Positions 17,250-26,798 are shown, counted from the first letter of the stretch. The stretch: DNA of 64,000 nt from CBDCRK01 sp965220955 (GCA_965220955.1 CBDCRK010000011.1:1-64000); one strand, 5' to 3'. The notes: generated by a model not told the origin, from the sequence alone. Translations and numbers: made by a program.

Positions 17250-17858
17250 TCACTTCACCGGTTTGGTGGCTTGGGCGCTCGGCCGTGCAAGCATACGGCT
17301 CGTCCACCCCGCTACATTGGGCGGGGGCGTAATCTCCATTAAGGGAAAGAACTCCACAAAGGGGGTGTAACAAACCTCTGCCAAGCTGTAGTTGTTACCC
17401 ACCAGGTAATCTTTCCCGCTGAGTTGCGGTTCAAGAATTTCTAAGTGGTTTTCAATTTCCTGCTTGGCTTGCGCCATTGCGGCCTCGTTCCACCGTTCCT
17501 GGGGCAAGAAGCGCTTGGGAAAAATAATAGTTCCTGTCTGGCGGGCGAGCTGCAGATCACACACCTTCATATGCTGTGCTACCAGCGCCCGCCCGCGGGC
17601 GTCGGTAGGTACCAGCGGTGGGGTCGGACGTATGACCTCCAAGTACTCTAGAATAGCGGTGGACTCGTACAGCACAAACCCGTCTTCCTCAAGGGTTGGA
17701 ACCCGGCCATATGGGTTTAAGGCCAAATAAGGAGGAGCTTTATGTGCTCCTGCTACCATATCGACTTCGACTAGTTCGGCCTCAATTCCTTTTTCGATCA
17801 GGGTAACGCGCACCCGTCGGGCAAATGTGGACAATGGGTGATAGTGTATTTTCAGCAT
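17250..17858 (-). CDS. Glutathione S-transferase family protein
   Basis: The 202-residue reading starts at the ATG with AAGGAGG 7 bases upstream; a longer reading adds 59 residues without GST character. The N-terminal domain begins MLKIHYHPLSTFARRVRV, where Ser10 sits at the usual Ser/Cys catalytic position. YESTAILEYLE is the GSH-binding segment, and the C-terminal domain has NYSLAEVCYTPF. It lies 67 bp downstream of an LLM gene, mirroring the plus-strand LLM-GST-LLM arrangement beside it. Confidence 0.88.
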   Translation of the reverse strand: MLKIHYHPLSTFARRVRVTLIEKGIEAELVEVDMVAGAHKAPPYLALNPYGRVPTLEEDGFVLYESTAILEYLEVIRPTPPLVPTDARGRALVAQHMKVCDLQLARQTGTIIFPKRFLPQERWNEAAMAQAKQEIENHLEILEPQLSGKDYLVGNNYSLAEVCYTPFVEFFPLMEITPPPNVAGWTSRMLARPSAQATKPVK

Positions 17859-17925
17859 CGCTTGCCTCCTTGCCCCGTCTTGAGCTTTTGTCTTTCCTCC
17901 AGCAAAAGGTTTTTTCTGTCTTGCT

Positions 17926-18762
17926 CTAACTAGCCAGTGCAGGACGTATCTTTTCCTCGAGGATGTCAACGTTTCGTTGGTATTCCTCTGCGTCCTTGTA
18001 GCCTTGGGTATGAACCAGATGGGTAGCGCCAGCATCTACAAATCGGCGGGCATAGTCTAGGGCTTTGCTAGGATCATCCAGGGGCAGTGTTTTCATGGCA
18101 ACGACCTCCAGGGGAGGCCGGCCAGCCTGGGCGCAGAGTGTGTGAAACTGTTGGATGCCACTCTTCAATTCCTCGGGCTCAATACCGGCTGGAATCCAGC
18201 CGTCTCCGAAGCGGACAGCACGACGATGGCCGTGGGGCGGGGCTCCGCCAATATAGATCGGAGGGCGTTCTGGCCGTGGACGAAAGAGAAAGGGTTGTCC
18301 GTTTGCTTCCACCACGTCATTCTCGAAGCAACGCTGGAGGAACGCAAGGATCTCGTCGGTGATCCTACCGCGGTGAGCGCGCTCAACCCCCAAGGCGCGG
18401 AACTCGGGTTCCATCCATCCAACACCCACGCCAAGGCGAAGTCGCTTGCCAGACAGTTCCTGAATAGTTGCCACCCACTTGGCTGTGGGCAGCGCGGGGC
18501 GGTAGGGCAGAAGCAAAACAGCCGTACCCAGTCCAATACGATGTGTGGCCGAAGCTAAGAAGGCCAGGGTTGCTAGTGGGTCAAGGATCCGACCCATAGC
18601 AAGGTCCGGTAATGCCCCACTCGACCAATCAGGCGGAATAGCAATGTGTTCATTTACCCACAGAGTATCGAGCCCCGATTCGTCAGCGGCACGAGCGCAC
18701 GCAAGCAGTAATTCGGGTGTCGACTGTGGCCCCCAATTTCGCAGATTAATGCTCAGCTTCAT
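17926..18762 (-). CDS. LLM-class F420-dependent-type oxidoreductase
   Basis: This 278-residue protein contains AADESGLDTLWVNEHIAIP, HRIGLGTAVLLLPYRPALPTAK in two strands and LRLGVGVGWMEPEFRALG, typical of TIGR03619-type LLM proteins. There is no Shine-Dalgarno sequence before the ATG. A TTGACA-16-CATACT promoter places the likely transcript start within a few bases of the start codon, so this may be a leaderless mRNA. It appears to lead the operon with the GST at 17250. Confidence 0.87.
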   Translation of the reverse strand: MKLSINLRNWGPQSTPELLLACARAADESGLDTLWVNEHIAIPPDWSSGALPDLAMGRILDPLATLAFLASATHRIGLGTAVLLLPYRPALPTAKWVATIQELSGKRLRLGVGVGWMEPEFRALGVERAHRGRITDEILAFLQRCFENDVVEANGQPFLFRPRPERPPIYIGGAPPHGHRRAVRFGDGWIPAGIEPEELKSGIQQFHTLCAQAGRPPLEVVAMKTLPLDDPSKALDYARRFVDAGATHLVHTQGYKDAEEYQRNVDILEEKIRPALAS

Positions 18763-18771
18763 TTGCGGGAG

Positions 18772-18799
18772 AGTATGACGAGACTTATAGTGCTGTCAA
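18772..18799 (-). promoter_or_regulatory. Sigma-70-like promoter for the LLM gene at 17926
   Basis: On the minus strand TTGACA (18794-18799) and CATACT (18772-18777) are separated by 16 bp. The -10 ends 9 bases before the ATG at 18762, and no ribosome site fits in between. This suggests transcription begins almost at the start codon. Confidence 0.45.
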
Positions 18800-18816
18800 G
18801 GTGTGTATAAGTTTTT

Positions 18817-19584
18817 TCAGCGCTTACGGAAGACCGGAGGACGGCGTTCTATGAACGCCCGTAGCGACTCTTTAAGGTCCTCTGAGTGTTGGAGCTCACG
18901 GCTATATTGCCGCGCTTGCTCGGTCACGTCTTCAGGCAAAGCTAGTCTACTCAGGGCTCGAACCAGGCGGAGGTTGTAATCAACTGCCAGCGGTGGTCGC
19001 TGTAGGAGGTCTGTTGCCAAGGCAACGGCTGTGTCCAGCAGCTGATCTGGCTCTGCTAGCCGATTGATAAACCCCACCTGGTACAGACGCTCTGCCGTGA
19101 GCCTGCCTCCGGCTGCAAGCTCGGCGGCAATGGCATAAGGCAAATTTTCCCGCGTGAGCACCGCCTCGTAGCCGGCAATAGTGCCGCGAACAACCTCGGT
19201 AATCTCGAAGATGGCCGAGGGAACAGCGATGCGAAAGTCAGCACGGGATGCCAGGAAGAAACCGCCCCCAAGGGCGTAGCCGTTGACTGCGGCAATCGTT
19301 GGTTTCTCCAATTCCTCAAACCAAAAAGGGTCCCTGATGGAAACCTGTGGCAACCCCAACCCTGGTTTACCACTGGCAAGGCGCTCTTTGATATCCATTC
19401 CCGCACAAAACGAGCTCCCCGTTGCCGTGAGGATGGCCACCTGGGCATCCTCATCGGCAGCAAACTGTTGCCAGCTCTCCGCTAAGCCAAGAAGTAGACC
19501 CTCACTCATAGCATTGTGACGCTCGGGTCGGTTCATGGTGATAATGACAATGTGCCCTTGCTTCTTGTACTCAACCACAGCCAT
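18817..19584 (-). CDS. Enoyl-CoA hydratase/isomerase family protein
   Basis: This 255-residue crotonase has the oxyanion-hole segments GSSFCAGMDIKER and NGYALGGGFFLASRADF, a Glu in FEITEVVRG, and the C-terminal ESLRAFIERRPPVF tail. The region equivalent to GAGGTQRL in true hydratases reads GTIAGYEAVLTR. The reaction may therefore differ from hydration. AAAGGAGAG precedes the ATG. Confidence 0.85.
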   Translation of the reverse strand: MAVVEYKKQGHIVIITMNRPERHNAMSEGLLLGLAESWQQFAADEDAQVAILTATGSSFCAGMDIKERLASGKPGLGLPQVSIRDPFWFEELEKPTIAAVNGYALGGGFFLASRADFRIAVPSAIFEITEVVRGTIAGYEAVLTRENLPYAIAAELAAGGRLTAERLYQVGFINRLAEPDQLLDTAVALATDLLQRPPLAVDYNLRLVRALSRLALPEDVTEQARQYSRELQHSEDLKESLRAFIERRPPVFRKR

Positions 19585-19834
19585 GTTGCTCTCCTTTGTT
19601 GTATAAAGTTAGTCTTATTTAGAATAATTCTATAGAAAAAATAAGGTCCTGGAGGAGCAGCTGTCTGAGCCGGTTGGGTATATGCTAAGGCCCACTAAGA
19701 TGATATTAGCATCTAGACTCCCCAGAAGGGATACCCACTTAGAAGCTAGATGAGTATTTTAGGGTAAACAAGCTTAATGTTCGCTATACAAACGCTTCCT
19801 TAAAGTTTTGCCAGCTTTATATTGGGTGGAGATC

Positions 19835-20350
19835 ATGGGTACAGAAAACGAGATCGTCACCATTGTTGACGAGCACAATAATGTTGTTGGCGCGGCGCCG
19901 CGGTGGGAGATGCGTGCCAAGCGTCTGCCTCACCGGAGCGCCTACGTCCTGGTGTTCAACTCACGGGGTGAACTCTATGTGCAAAAGCGAACCCTAACCA
20001 AAGATGTGTTTCCCGGCTACTACGATCCAGCTGCGGGGGGGGTGGTTCTGGCTGGCGAGAATTATGAACAGGGCGCCAAGCGCGAGCTAGAAGAAGAGAT
20101 GGGTATTCGCGGTGTGCCCCTTACTTGGCTATTTGATTTTTACTTTGTCAATGAGAATGTCTGTGAGTGGGGTGGGGTCTTTTCTTGTGTTTACAACGGG
20201 GAGATTGTCTTGCAAGAGGAAGAGGTCGAGAGTGGGGAATTTGTGAAAATCGATGAAATTCTACGCCGGGCAGAAACCCAGCCCTTCACACCCGACGGCA
20301 TGTATGTGCTGCGACGCTATGTCGATAGTGAGGGCGAAGCATTGAGTTAG
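19835..20350 (+). CDS. Nudix hydrolase
   Basis: The 171-residue protein is placed at the ATG following GTGGAG; a TTG 27 bases upstream is less likely. The Nudix box is complete: GGVVLAGENYEQ leads into AKRELEEEMGI (G-x5-E-x7-RELxEExG). The N-terminal EIVTIVDEHNNVVGAAPR and RLPHRSAYVLVFNSRGELYVQ resemble YfcD/IPP-isomerase-like Nudix proteins. The substrate is unknown. It converges with the hydratase at 20406. Confidence 0.88.
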   Translation: MGTENEIVTIVDEHNNVVGAAPRWEMRAKRLPHRSAYVLVFNSRGELYVQKRTLTKDVFPGYYDPAAGGVVLAGENYEQGAKRELEEEMGIRGVPLTWLFDFYFVNENVCEWGGVFSCVYNGEIVLQEEEVESGEFVKIDEILRRAETQPFTPDGMYVLRRYVDSEGEALS

Positions 20351-20405
20351 CAGTGGTGAAAGGGTTGAGTCATGTTGTTTGCGAATGCTTCGCCCCTATG
20401 CGTTT

Positions 20406-21164
20406 CTATCTTCCTTTCCACTGTGGTGGCCGCTTCTCGGCAAAGGCCTGGGCGCCTTCGCGGGCATCTTCGGTGTTCTGCAGGAAGCTATATAGCTCAC
20501 GCTCCAGCTTGAGCCCGTCAGCAAGCGATAGGTCTAGGCCACGCAGGGCCGCCTGCTTGATTTTCTGCACTGCCAGGGGCGCGCTCTTGCAAATCTCTGT
20601 AGCAATCTCCTCGCTCTTACTCATAAGCTGGCTCATGGGCACAACATAATCGACCAGGCCCAGGCGTAACGCTTCCTGGGCGCCAATACGGTTACCTGTG
20701 TAGAGCATCTCCAGCGCTCGGCCCAAGGGAATCAAGCGTGGAAGCCGCTGGGTGCCACCGGCTCCTGGTAGCCAGCCCAGACGTACCTCGCCAAGACCAA
20801 ACTGGGCGTGCTCAGCAGCTACACGGATGTCACAGGCTAGGGCCTGTTCCAGGCCGCCGCCGTTAGCATGACCGTTAATGGCAGCAATGATGGGTTTATA
20901 GAGGTCGAACAGCAGAGGAAAAAGCTGGTTCTGGGGCTCCTCATTGGGACGCTCAACATAGTTGGCCTTAACATCGCTACCAGCAGAGAAGCCTCGCGTT
21001 CCTGCCCCAGTCAGAATGCCTACGCATAGTTCAGGGTCGTCTCTAAACTCGCGCCAGGTCTGAGCCAACAACTCATAAGTCTCGAAGTCACAGGCATTGA
21101 GCCGCTCTGGTCGGTTAATGGTGACATAAGCAATAGGTCCCTTTTTTTCGAACAGCACTTTCAT
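20406..21164 (-). CDS. Enoyl-CoA hydratase
   Basis: The 252-residue reading starts at an ATG with AAGGAGGG upstream. It keeps both catalytic glutamates of classical hydratases: one in FGLGEVRLGWLPGAGG and one in GRALEMLYTGNRIGA. The GGTQRLPR motif lies between them, and the oxyanion-hole segments TRGFSAGSDVKA and NGHANGGGLEQALACD are present. It is therefore the most likely true enoyl-CoA hydratase of the three crotonases in the window. Confidence 0.9.
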   Translation of the reverse strand: MKVLFEKKGPIAYVTINRPERLNACDFETYELLAQTWREFRDDPELCVGILTGAGTRGFSAGSDVKANYVERPNEEPQNQLFPLLFDLYKPIIAAINGHANGGGLEQALACDIRVAAEHAQFGLGEVRLGWLPGAGGTQRLPRLIPLGRALEMLYTGNRIGAQEALRLGLVDYVVPMSQLMSKSEEIATEICKSAPLAVQKIKQAALRGLDLSLADGLKLERELYSFLQNTEDAREGAQAFAEKRPPQWKGR

Positions 21165-21352
21165 AGTCGAGCCCTCCTTACTTTGGGAAACTAGGGCCCA
21201 GCTTACCGGGATTGCCACACCTTGAAAAGGGATAGGGAAGGAGATCAGTTCAAAAGGGGAGGCAAAGACAGGCGGATTTGAGATAAAATCCTATTCTAAC
21301 CGCGCTTCAGGGCACAGGTAGGGTTGAGCCTGTTCGAAAGCTTGAAGGGCTT

Positions 21353-21958
21353 TCAAAGAGAGGTTGACCCAGGCTTGAACTTGTTGGCTACCATATATAT
21401 TTCTGCTGACCCTTTACGAGTAGCCTCCGGGCGGGTGGTTTTAACATTCTGAAAAACACCGCGAACCTCGTTTACATACCCTTTAGCCTCTGCTCCCATA
21501 AACAACTTTACCAGGAATCGTCCTTCTGATCTTAATAACCCTTGAGCACAGGTAAGGGCTGTCTGGCATAGCTCCATGGTTCGCGCTTCATCTACCTCTT
21601 TGATGCCGCTCAGCTTTGGTGCCATGTCAGAGAGAATAATGTCTGCCCTGTGCCCAAGAAGGGTGAGAATATGTTCCTGCATCTTGGGATCGCTCGCGTC
21701 TCCCTGCAGGATCGTAACATTCTTCCCAGGGAGCGGATCAAGCGCGACCAGGTCAATCCCTACCACCTTGCCTTCCTTACCTACAAGCCGAGAGGCAACC
21801 TGCAGCCATCCTCCGGGCCAAGAACCCAAATCGACCACACGGTCTCTCTGGTGTAATAACTGAAACTGCCGGTTAAGCTCCTGGAGTTTATAGGCCGCCC
21901 GTGAACGATAGCCTTCCTGTTTGGCTCTATTGTAAAAGCTGTCCTTGCGTTTGTACAT
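21353..21958 (-). CDS. rlmE: 23S rRNA (uridine-2'-O-)-methyltransferase RlmE (FtsJ/RrmJ)
   Basis: The 201-residue protein starts at the ATG with AGGA upstream. It has SRAAYKLQELN (catalytic Lys), SAM motif VVDLGSWPGGWLQVAS, LSDMAPKLSG (catalytic Asp) and FLVKLFMG (catalytic Lys). These are the K-D-K residues of RlmE, which methylates U2552 in 23S rRNA during 50S maturation. It is divergent from clpB; rlmE is heat inducible in E. coli, so shared stress control is possible. Confidence 0.92.
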   Translation of the reverse strand: MYKRKDSFYNRAKQEGYRSRAAYKLQELNRQFQLLHQRDRVVDLGSWPGGWLQVASRLVGKEGKVVGIDLVALDPLPGKNVTILQGDASDPKMQEHILTLLGHRADIILSDMAPKLSGIKEVDEARTMELCQTALTCAQGLLRSEGRFLVKLFMGAEAKGYVNEVRGVFQNVKTTRPEATRKGSAEIYMVANKFKPGSTSL

Positions 21959-22121
21959 GTTGTCCTGCCTATTCAATTTGCCTTTTCCTAAGGCGTCTTG
22001 GAAGAGAATATCAATTTCTTTTTTCGGGGTGGTTTCTAGCAGCGGCTTTCTTCTTACCTTGACACCTTCCCGGAAGTGATTAGCTTTTCTTTAGGACATC
22101 TAAAGTCAAAAAACTGTAGAC

Positions 22122-22142
22122 AACAATCCCTTTGGGGTTGTT
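22122..22142. promoter_or_regulatory. Hairpin in the clpB leader
   Basis: AACAATCCC and GGGGTTGTT pair over 9 bp (one wobble) with a TTT loop, about 45 bases before the ClpB start. No U-tract follows, so it is not a classical terminator. It could be a 5' leader structure or a regulator site. It does not match the CIRCE consensus. Confidence 0.35.
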
Positions 22143-22187
22143 CCCTGCTTGTAACATTAAGAAATCGTAAGGAGAATGATCTTATTT

Positions 22188-24809
22188 ATGGATATTAATC
22201 GGTTTACGGAGAAATCCCAAGAGGCCCTGCGCAGTGCTCAGTCTCTGGCAATGCGCCGCAGCCATCAAGGGGTAGACGTCGAGCATCTGTTGGCGGTGTT
22301 AATCGAATCTAGCGAGGGAATCGTACCCGCTCTTCTCATTAACGCTGGAGTTCCTTTGGCCGTTATTAAAGAACGGCTTGAACAGGGGCTTAACCGAATT
22401 CCCCAAGTCTCCGGACCTTCGGGCGGACCGGATCAGCTCCATCTTACTCAGCGGCTGGGCCATGTACTCACGCAAGCGGAGGATGAAGCCCGAGGTCTCA
22501 AAGATGAGTATGTCAGCGTGGAGCACCTGCTGCTGGCCATAGTGGAAGAAAGTGGCGCCGTGGGTAGGCTGCTGCGTGACCTCGGACTCACTCGTGAGCG
22601 GTTACTGGCTGCGCTGCAGAAGGTGAGGGGTCACCAGCGGGTGACCAGTCCTAATCCTGAGACCACTTACCAGGCGCTCGAGCGCTATGGCCGCGACATT
22701 ACTAAGCTGGCTTCCCAGAGCAAACTTGACCCGGTCATTGGCCGAGACGATGAGATTCGCCGGGTTGTTCAGGTACTCTCTCGGCGGACCAAGAACAACC
22801 CCGTGCTGATCGGTGATCCTGGAGTAGGCAAGACCGCTATTGTTGAGGGTCTGGCCCAGCGTATTGTGCGGGGAGATGTCCCTGAAAGCCTCAAAAACAA
22901 GCAACTTGTGGTGCTGGACCTGGGCGCGCTTATTGCTGGAGCTAAGTTCCGCGGCGAATTTGAAGAGCGGCTGAAAGCAGTGCTCAAAGAGGTGCAAGAA
23001 TCAGCAGGAGAGGTGGTGCTCTTCATTGATGAGCTACACACAGTAGTGGGCGCAGGGGCTGCCGAAGGAGCCATGGACGCGAGCAACCTCTTAAAACCCA
23101 TGCTTGCTCGCGGGGAGCTACACTGCATTGGGGCAACCACGCTGGACGAGTATCGCAAGTATGTGGAAAAAGACCGGGCGCTGGAGCGTCGTTTTCAGCC
23201 GGTGTTGGTCGATCAGCCTAGCATCGAGGACACTATCTCTATCTTGCGCGGATTAAAAGAACGCTATGAGGTGCATCACGGAGTCCGCATCAAAGACGGG
23301 GCCCTGGTCACCGCTGCAGTTCTCTCCCACCGTTATATCAGTGACCGGTTTCTGCCAGATAAAGCCATTGACCTCATGGATGAAGCGGCGGCTAGGCTGC
23401 GCACCGAGATCGACTCCATGCCGGTGGAGCTTGATGAGGTTTCCAGACGGGTGATGCAGTGGGAGATTGAGCGGGAGGCCTTGCGTAAGGAGAGCGATCA
23501 AGCCTCACGCGAACGGCTGATCAAGCTAGAGAAAGAATTGGCTGATCTCAGGGAGGAGACTGATAAGCTCAAGGCCCGCTGGGAGATGGAGAAAAATGCT
23601 ATTGGTCGGTTGCGCGGGTTAAAGGAGGAGATCGAGAATACTAAGGTTGCCATTGACCAAGCCCAGCGGGAATATGATCTCAATCGTGTAGCCGAACTCC
23701 AATATGGAAGGCTGCCTCAGCTCGAGCGTGATTTAGCCACCGAAGAATCGCAACTCCAGGGAGAGGCGGGTCAGGCGCGCATGCTCAAAGAGGAGGTAGA
23801 TGAGGACGATATTGCTGCGGTAGTGTCTCGCTGGACCGGCGTTCCGGTAGTGAAGCTACTCGATGGAGAGAAAGAAAAACTCTTGCACCTGGGTGAGCAT
23901 CTACATAAGCGCCTTGTTGGTCAAGAAGAAGCCGTACAGGCGGTGGCCGACGCGGTGATCCGTGCTCGTTCCGGGCTTAAAGATCCCAACCGGCCGATCG
24001 GCTCATTTATCTTCCCCGGCCCTACGGGTGTAGGCAAGACCGAGCTAGGCCGGGCCCTAGCCGAGTTTCTCTTCGACGATGAAAACAACATGGTGCGCAT
24101 TGACATGTCTGAGTATATGGAGAAGCATACCGTAGCCCGGTTGATTGGTGCTCCTCCGGGGTATGTGGGCTATGAAGAGGGGGGCCAGCTCACCGAGGCA
24201 GTGCGGCGGCATCCCTACTCGGTAATCTTGTTTGACGAGGTTGAGAAGGCACATACCGACGTGTTTAATGTGCTGCTGCAAATCCTTGACGACGGTAGGC
24301 TGACCGACGGGCACGGTCGCACCGTGGATTTCAGAAACACGGTGGTGATTATGACTTCCAATGTTGGCAGCCACCTGATCCTGGGCTACCGCGAAGGCGA
24401 CGATCCCAATACCTATGAGCGGATGAAGCGCGAGGTGCTGGAGGCGCTGCGGCGACAGTTCCGACCGGAATTCCTCAACCGAGTAGATGAGATTGTGGTC
24501 TTTCACAGCCTTACACGTGAACATCTCAAACAGATTGTGGACATCCAGCTTGGGCGGTTGCGTGCTCGGCTTGCCGAGCAGCGCATTGAGCTTAGCTTAA
24601 GCGCTGCGGCGAAGCAGTACTTTGCCGACAAGAGCTACGACCCAGCCTACGGTGCTCGGCCTCTTAAGCGTCTGTTGCAGAAGGAGATCGAAACGGCTCT
24701 GGGGCAGAAGATCTTGGCTAGTGAAGTCGGTGAACACTCGCAGGTTGTGATTGATCACAATAGGGATGGATTGACATTTGCTACCCATCCGATGGCTGAG
24801 GCCGCTTAG
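22188..24809 (+). CDS. clpB: ATP-dependent chaperone ClpB
   Basis: This protein of about 873 residues begins MDINRFTEKSQEAL, matching the family N-terminus. An ATG at 22176 is in frame but is only one base from the AAGGAG site, so 22188 is preferred. Domain order is double Clp-N repeat (to about 150), NBD1 with GDPGVGKT and DELHTVVGAGAAEGAMDASN, the coiled-coil M domain (about 400-520), and NBD2 with GPTGVGKTELG and LFDEVEKAH. The full-length M domain identifies ClpB rather than ClpA/C. It disaggregates proteins together with DnaK. Confidence 0.96.
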   Translation: MDINRFTEKSQEALRSAQSLAMRRSHQGVDVEHLLAVLIESSEGIVPALLINAGVPLAVIKERLEQGLNRIPQVSGPSGGPDQLHLTQRLGHVLTQAEDEARGLKDEYVSVEHLLLAIVEESGAVGRLLRDLGLTRERLLAALQKVRGHQRVTSPNPETTYQALERYGRDITKLASQSKLDPVIGRDDEIRRVVQVLSRRTKNNPVLIGDPGVGKTAIVEGLAQRIVRGDVPESLKNKQLVVLDLGALIAGAKFRGEFEERLKAVLKEVQESAGEVVLFIDELHTVVGAGAAEGAMDASNLLKPMLARGELHCIGATTLDEYRKYVEKDRALERRFQPVLVDQPSIEDTISILRGLKERYEVHHGVRIKDGALVTAAVLSHRYISDRFLPDKAIDLMDEAAARLRTEIDSMPVELDEVSRRVMQWEIEREALRKESDQASRERLIKLEKELADLREETDKLKARWEMEKNAIGRLRGLKEEIENTKVAIDQAQREYDLNRVAELQYGRLPQLERDLATEESQLQGEAGQARMLKEEVDEDDIAAVVSRWTGVPVVKLLDGEKEKLLHLGEHLHKRLVGQEEAVQAVADAVIRARSGLKDPNRPIGSFIFPGPTGVGKTELGRALAEFLFDDENNMVRIDMSEYMEKHTVARLIGAPPGYVGYEEGGQLTEAVRRHPYSVILFDEVEKAHTDVFNVLLQILDDGRLTDGHGRTVDFRNTVVIMTSNVGSHLILGYREGDDPNTYERMKREVLEALRRQFRPEFLNRVDEIVVFHSLTREHLKQIVDIQLGRLRARLAEQRIELSLSAAAKQYFADKSYDPAYGARPLKRLLQKEIETALGQKILASEVGEHSQVVIDHNRDGLTFATHPMAEAA

Positions 24810-24844
24810 GGCAAATATTGACATAACCTTTTTTTTTCCCTAGT

Positions 24845-25453
24845 TTGCGGCTGGTGGACACGCGCGAGAGGATCCTGGAGACAGCAACCCGTCTGTTTTC
24901 CCTGCATGGCTATGGTAAGACCTCGCTAGCTCTGGTAGCTAAGGAAGCCAGAGTTAGCAAGGCCCTGATCCTGTGGCATTTTGACAGCAAGGAGGACCTC
25001 TTTCGCACAGTTCTGCAGCGCTCGCTTGAACCTTACATTATTGACGATCAGGTGCTGCAGGGGCTAAGCGAAGAAGAACAGGTTGAGAAACTGATTGACG
25101 ATTACTACGATTTTATTAGTAACCACTTATACTCGGTTAAATTTATTATGGGGTTAGTGTTGCGTGAAGACGAGGGCTCGCAAGATCTCGTTGTACGGGT
25201 GAGCGGGTTATACCATGTCTACTGTAACTTACTTGCTGCCATTCTTGAGCGTGGACGGAAAAAGGGCAGCTTTGTTTACACTATAGACCCAACACCGGAC
25301 GCCTCACTCATTATGGCAACTCTCAACGGTTTGCTCTTGCAACGATTCATCAGTAACGAAAAGGCGCCTGACCCACAGGCGCTGTTTGCCCAGTTCAAGG
25401 GCTCCCTCTGGGCCCGCCTTCTAAACTCTGACGGGGCCGGTCCTATCACCTAA
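24845..25453 (+). CDS. TetR-family transcriptional regulator
   Basis: A protein of about 200 residues with an N-terminal TetR helix-turn-helix: ILETATRLFSLHGYGKTSL, then VAKEARVSKALILWHFDSKEDLF. The ligand-binding part ends near SLWARLL. The start is uncertain. TTG at 24845 or GTG at 24854 are in frame and neither has a clear ribosome site, so coupling to the clpB transcript 35 bp upstream is possible. The target genes are unknown; the downstream dodecin operon is a candidate. Confidence 0.85.
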   Translation: MRLVDTRERILETATRLFSLHGYGKTSLALVAKEARVSKALILWHFDSKEDLFRTVLQRSLEPYIIDDQVLQGLSEEEQVEKLIDDYYDFISNHLYSVKFIMGLVLREDEGSQDLVVRVSGLYHVYCNLLAAILERGRKKGSFVYTIDPTPDASLIMATLNGLLLQRFISNEKAPDPQALFAQFKGSLWARLLNSDGAGPIT

Positions 25454-25554
25454 GCGTTAGGCAACGTAAGCGTTGCTCAACGCTTGCCTATTCCCTTTGC
25501 CTTGGTGTCGTGCTACAAGGTCCCTCTACTGTGTTTTGCCCGGGGAGGCTTCAT

Positions 25555-25767
25555 ATGGTTGAGAAGACAATTGAGTTAACGGGTTCCTCAGCAAATAGCA
25601 TTGAAGAAGCGGTTTCATTGGCCGTATCGCGAGCAGCGGTAACAATCAGCGGCATCTACCAGGCCCAGCTCACCGACATTATGGCAGTGGTTGAGGATGG
25701 AACGGTGGCGCGCTGGAAGGTGAAGATCAAGGCGACCTTTCCGGTCAAGGATCAGGTGCACGAGTAA
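25555..25767 (+). CDS. Dodecin family protein
   Basis: This 70-residue protein matches dodecins: IELTGSSANSIEEAVSLAVSRAA then EDGTVARWKVKIKATFPV. Dodecins form dodecameric flavin or CoA stores. The tryptophan that stacks on flavin in archaeal dodecin is not at its usual place (ISGIYQAQLTD), so flavin binding may differ. GGGGAGG precedes the ATG. Its TAA shares one base with the ATG of the next gene. Confidence 0.9.
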   Translation: MVEKTIELTGSSANSIEEAVSLAVSRAAVTISGIYQAQLTDIMAVVEDGTVARWKVKIKATFPVKDQVHE

Positions 25768-26798
25768 TGCCAGCCGAAGCCAAGGTTCGTGAAGCGGGAG
25801 CCAGGGTCCGCGAGGCGGAGGCCAAGGTTCGTGAAGTTGCTCCTGGGATCTATGAGATTTACTTGCCGCTACCCACGCGGCCGACCATTGTTAACATATA
25901 CCTGGTGAAGAGCGGGGAAGAGTGGGCGCTGATTGATACCGGAATGAGCAGCGATGACAGCATTGCCACCTTCAAAGCAGCGCTGGATATGGTGGGTTGC
26001 TCGCCCAGCTCTATCCGCAAGCTCATTTCTACCCATCACCACCCGGACCACTTTGGTACTTCACGCACATACAAAGAACTCACCGGTGCCGAGATCTACC
26101 TTAACACTCTGGAAGTCGAGCGGGTCAAACGCATGCTGACGTTTACTGGGACACCACCTGAAGCCCTGGACTTTTTTCGCCTCCATGGTGTCCCCCTGCC
26201 CGACTCAACGGAGGAAATGCCTACACCTGGCCGGGCGTGGGGTTCGCTCTACGCGCCTACGCTGCCTGATAAGCTAATCAACGATGGGGATGTTATCCAG
26301 ATAGGTCAAAGGGAACTCCAGGTGGTTTGGACACCTGGTCATACCCCCGGTCACTGCTGTTTTTATCTACCGCAGGACAAGGCCCTCATTGTTGGCGACC
26401 ATCTGCTACCCAAGATCACCCCGCATGTGGGCGTCTATCCTGGTGGGCCGGAGAACCCGCTGGGCGACTTTATCAACTCACTGAGAAAAGTACAGCAGCT
26501 TGACGTAGAGGTGGTATTGCCCGCTCATGGTGCGGTATATAAAGATCACCGCTATCGTGCCAAGCAAATTATCCAGCACCACGAATACCGCAAACAGGAG
26601 ATGCGCGATGCGATCCTAAGGCAGCCTAAGACGGCTCACCAGATCGCAGTGGAGGTGTTCGACTCCAGCAACAAGCTTCCCTTCTTTCATATGATTGCCG
26701 CCACCTTTGAGACCCTTGCCCATTTGCACCTGCTACTCTACGAAGGCAAGGTAAAGCAGCTAGAGGAAGGAGACCGAATTCGCTTTATGGCGCAGTAG
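25767..26798 (+). CDS. Metallo-beta-lactamase-fold hydrolase with LACTB2-type winged helix
   Basis: This 343-residue protein has the MBL motif His90-His-His92-Pro-Asp94-His95. The later ligands lie in TPGHTPGHCCFYL and VGDHLLPKITPH. A C-terminal region from about 265 resembles the winged-helix tail of LACTB2-like proteins. The start ATG overlaps the dodecin stop (TAATG), so the two are translationally coupled. The first 24 residues are three copies of a 7-residue repeat and are not part of the usual family core. Thioesterase or nuclease activity is possible. Confidence 0.88.
   Translation: MPAEAKVREAGARVREAEAKVREVAPGIYEIYLPLPTRPTIVNIYLVKSGEEWALIDTGMSSDDSIATFKAALDMVGCSPSSIRKLISTHHHPDHFGTSRTYKELTGAEIYLNTLEVERVKRMLTFTGTPPEALDFFRLHGVPLPDSTEEMPTPGRAWGSLYAPTLPDKLINDGDVIQIGQRELQVVWTPGHTPGHCCFYLPQDKALIVGDHLLPKITPHVGVYPGGPENPLGDFINSLRKVQQLDVEVVLPAHGAVYKDHRYRAKQIIQHHEYRKQEMRDAILRQPKTAHQIAVEVFDSSNKLPFFHMIAATFETLAHLHLLLYEGKVKQLEEGDRIRFMAQ
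25779..25841 (+). repeat. Three 21-bp in-frame tandem repeats at an enzyme N-terminus
   Basis: Three consecutive 21-bp units encode AKVREAG, ARVREAE and AKVREVA. Units 1 and 3 are nearly identical in DNA and unit 2 is diverged. The third unit corresponds to the expected family start (KVREVAPGIYEI), so units 1-2 look like an expansion that created an alpha-helical N-terminal extension. Confidence 0.75.
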
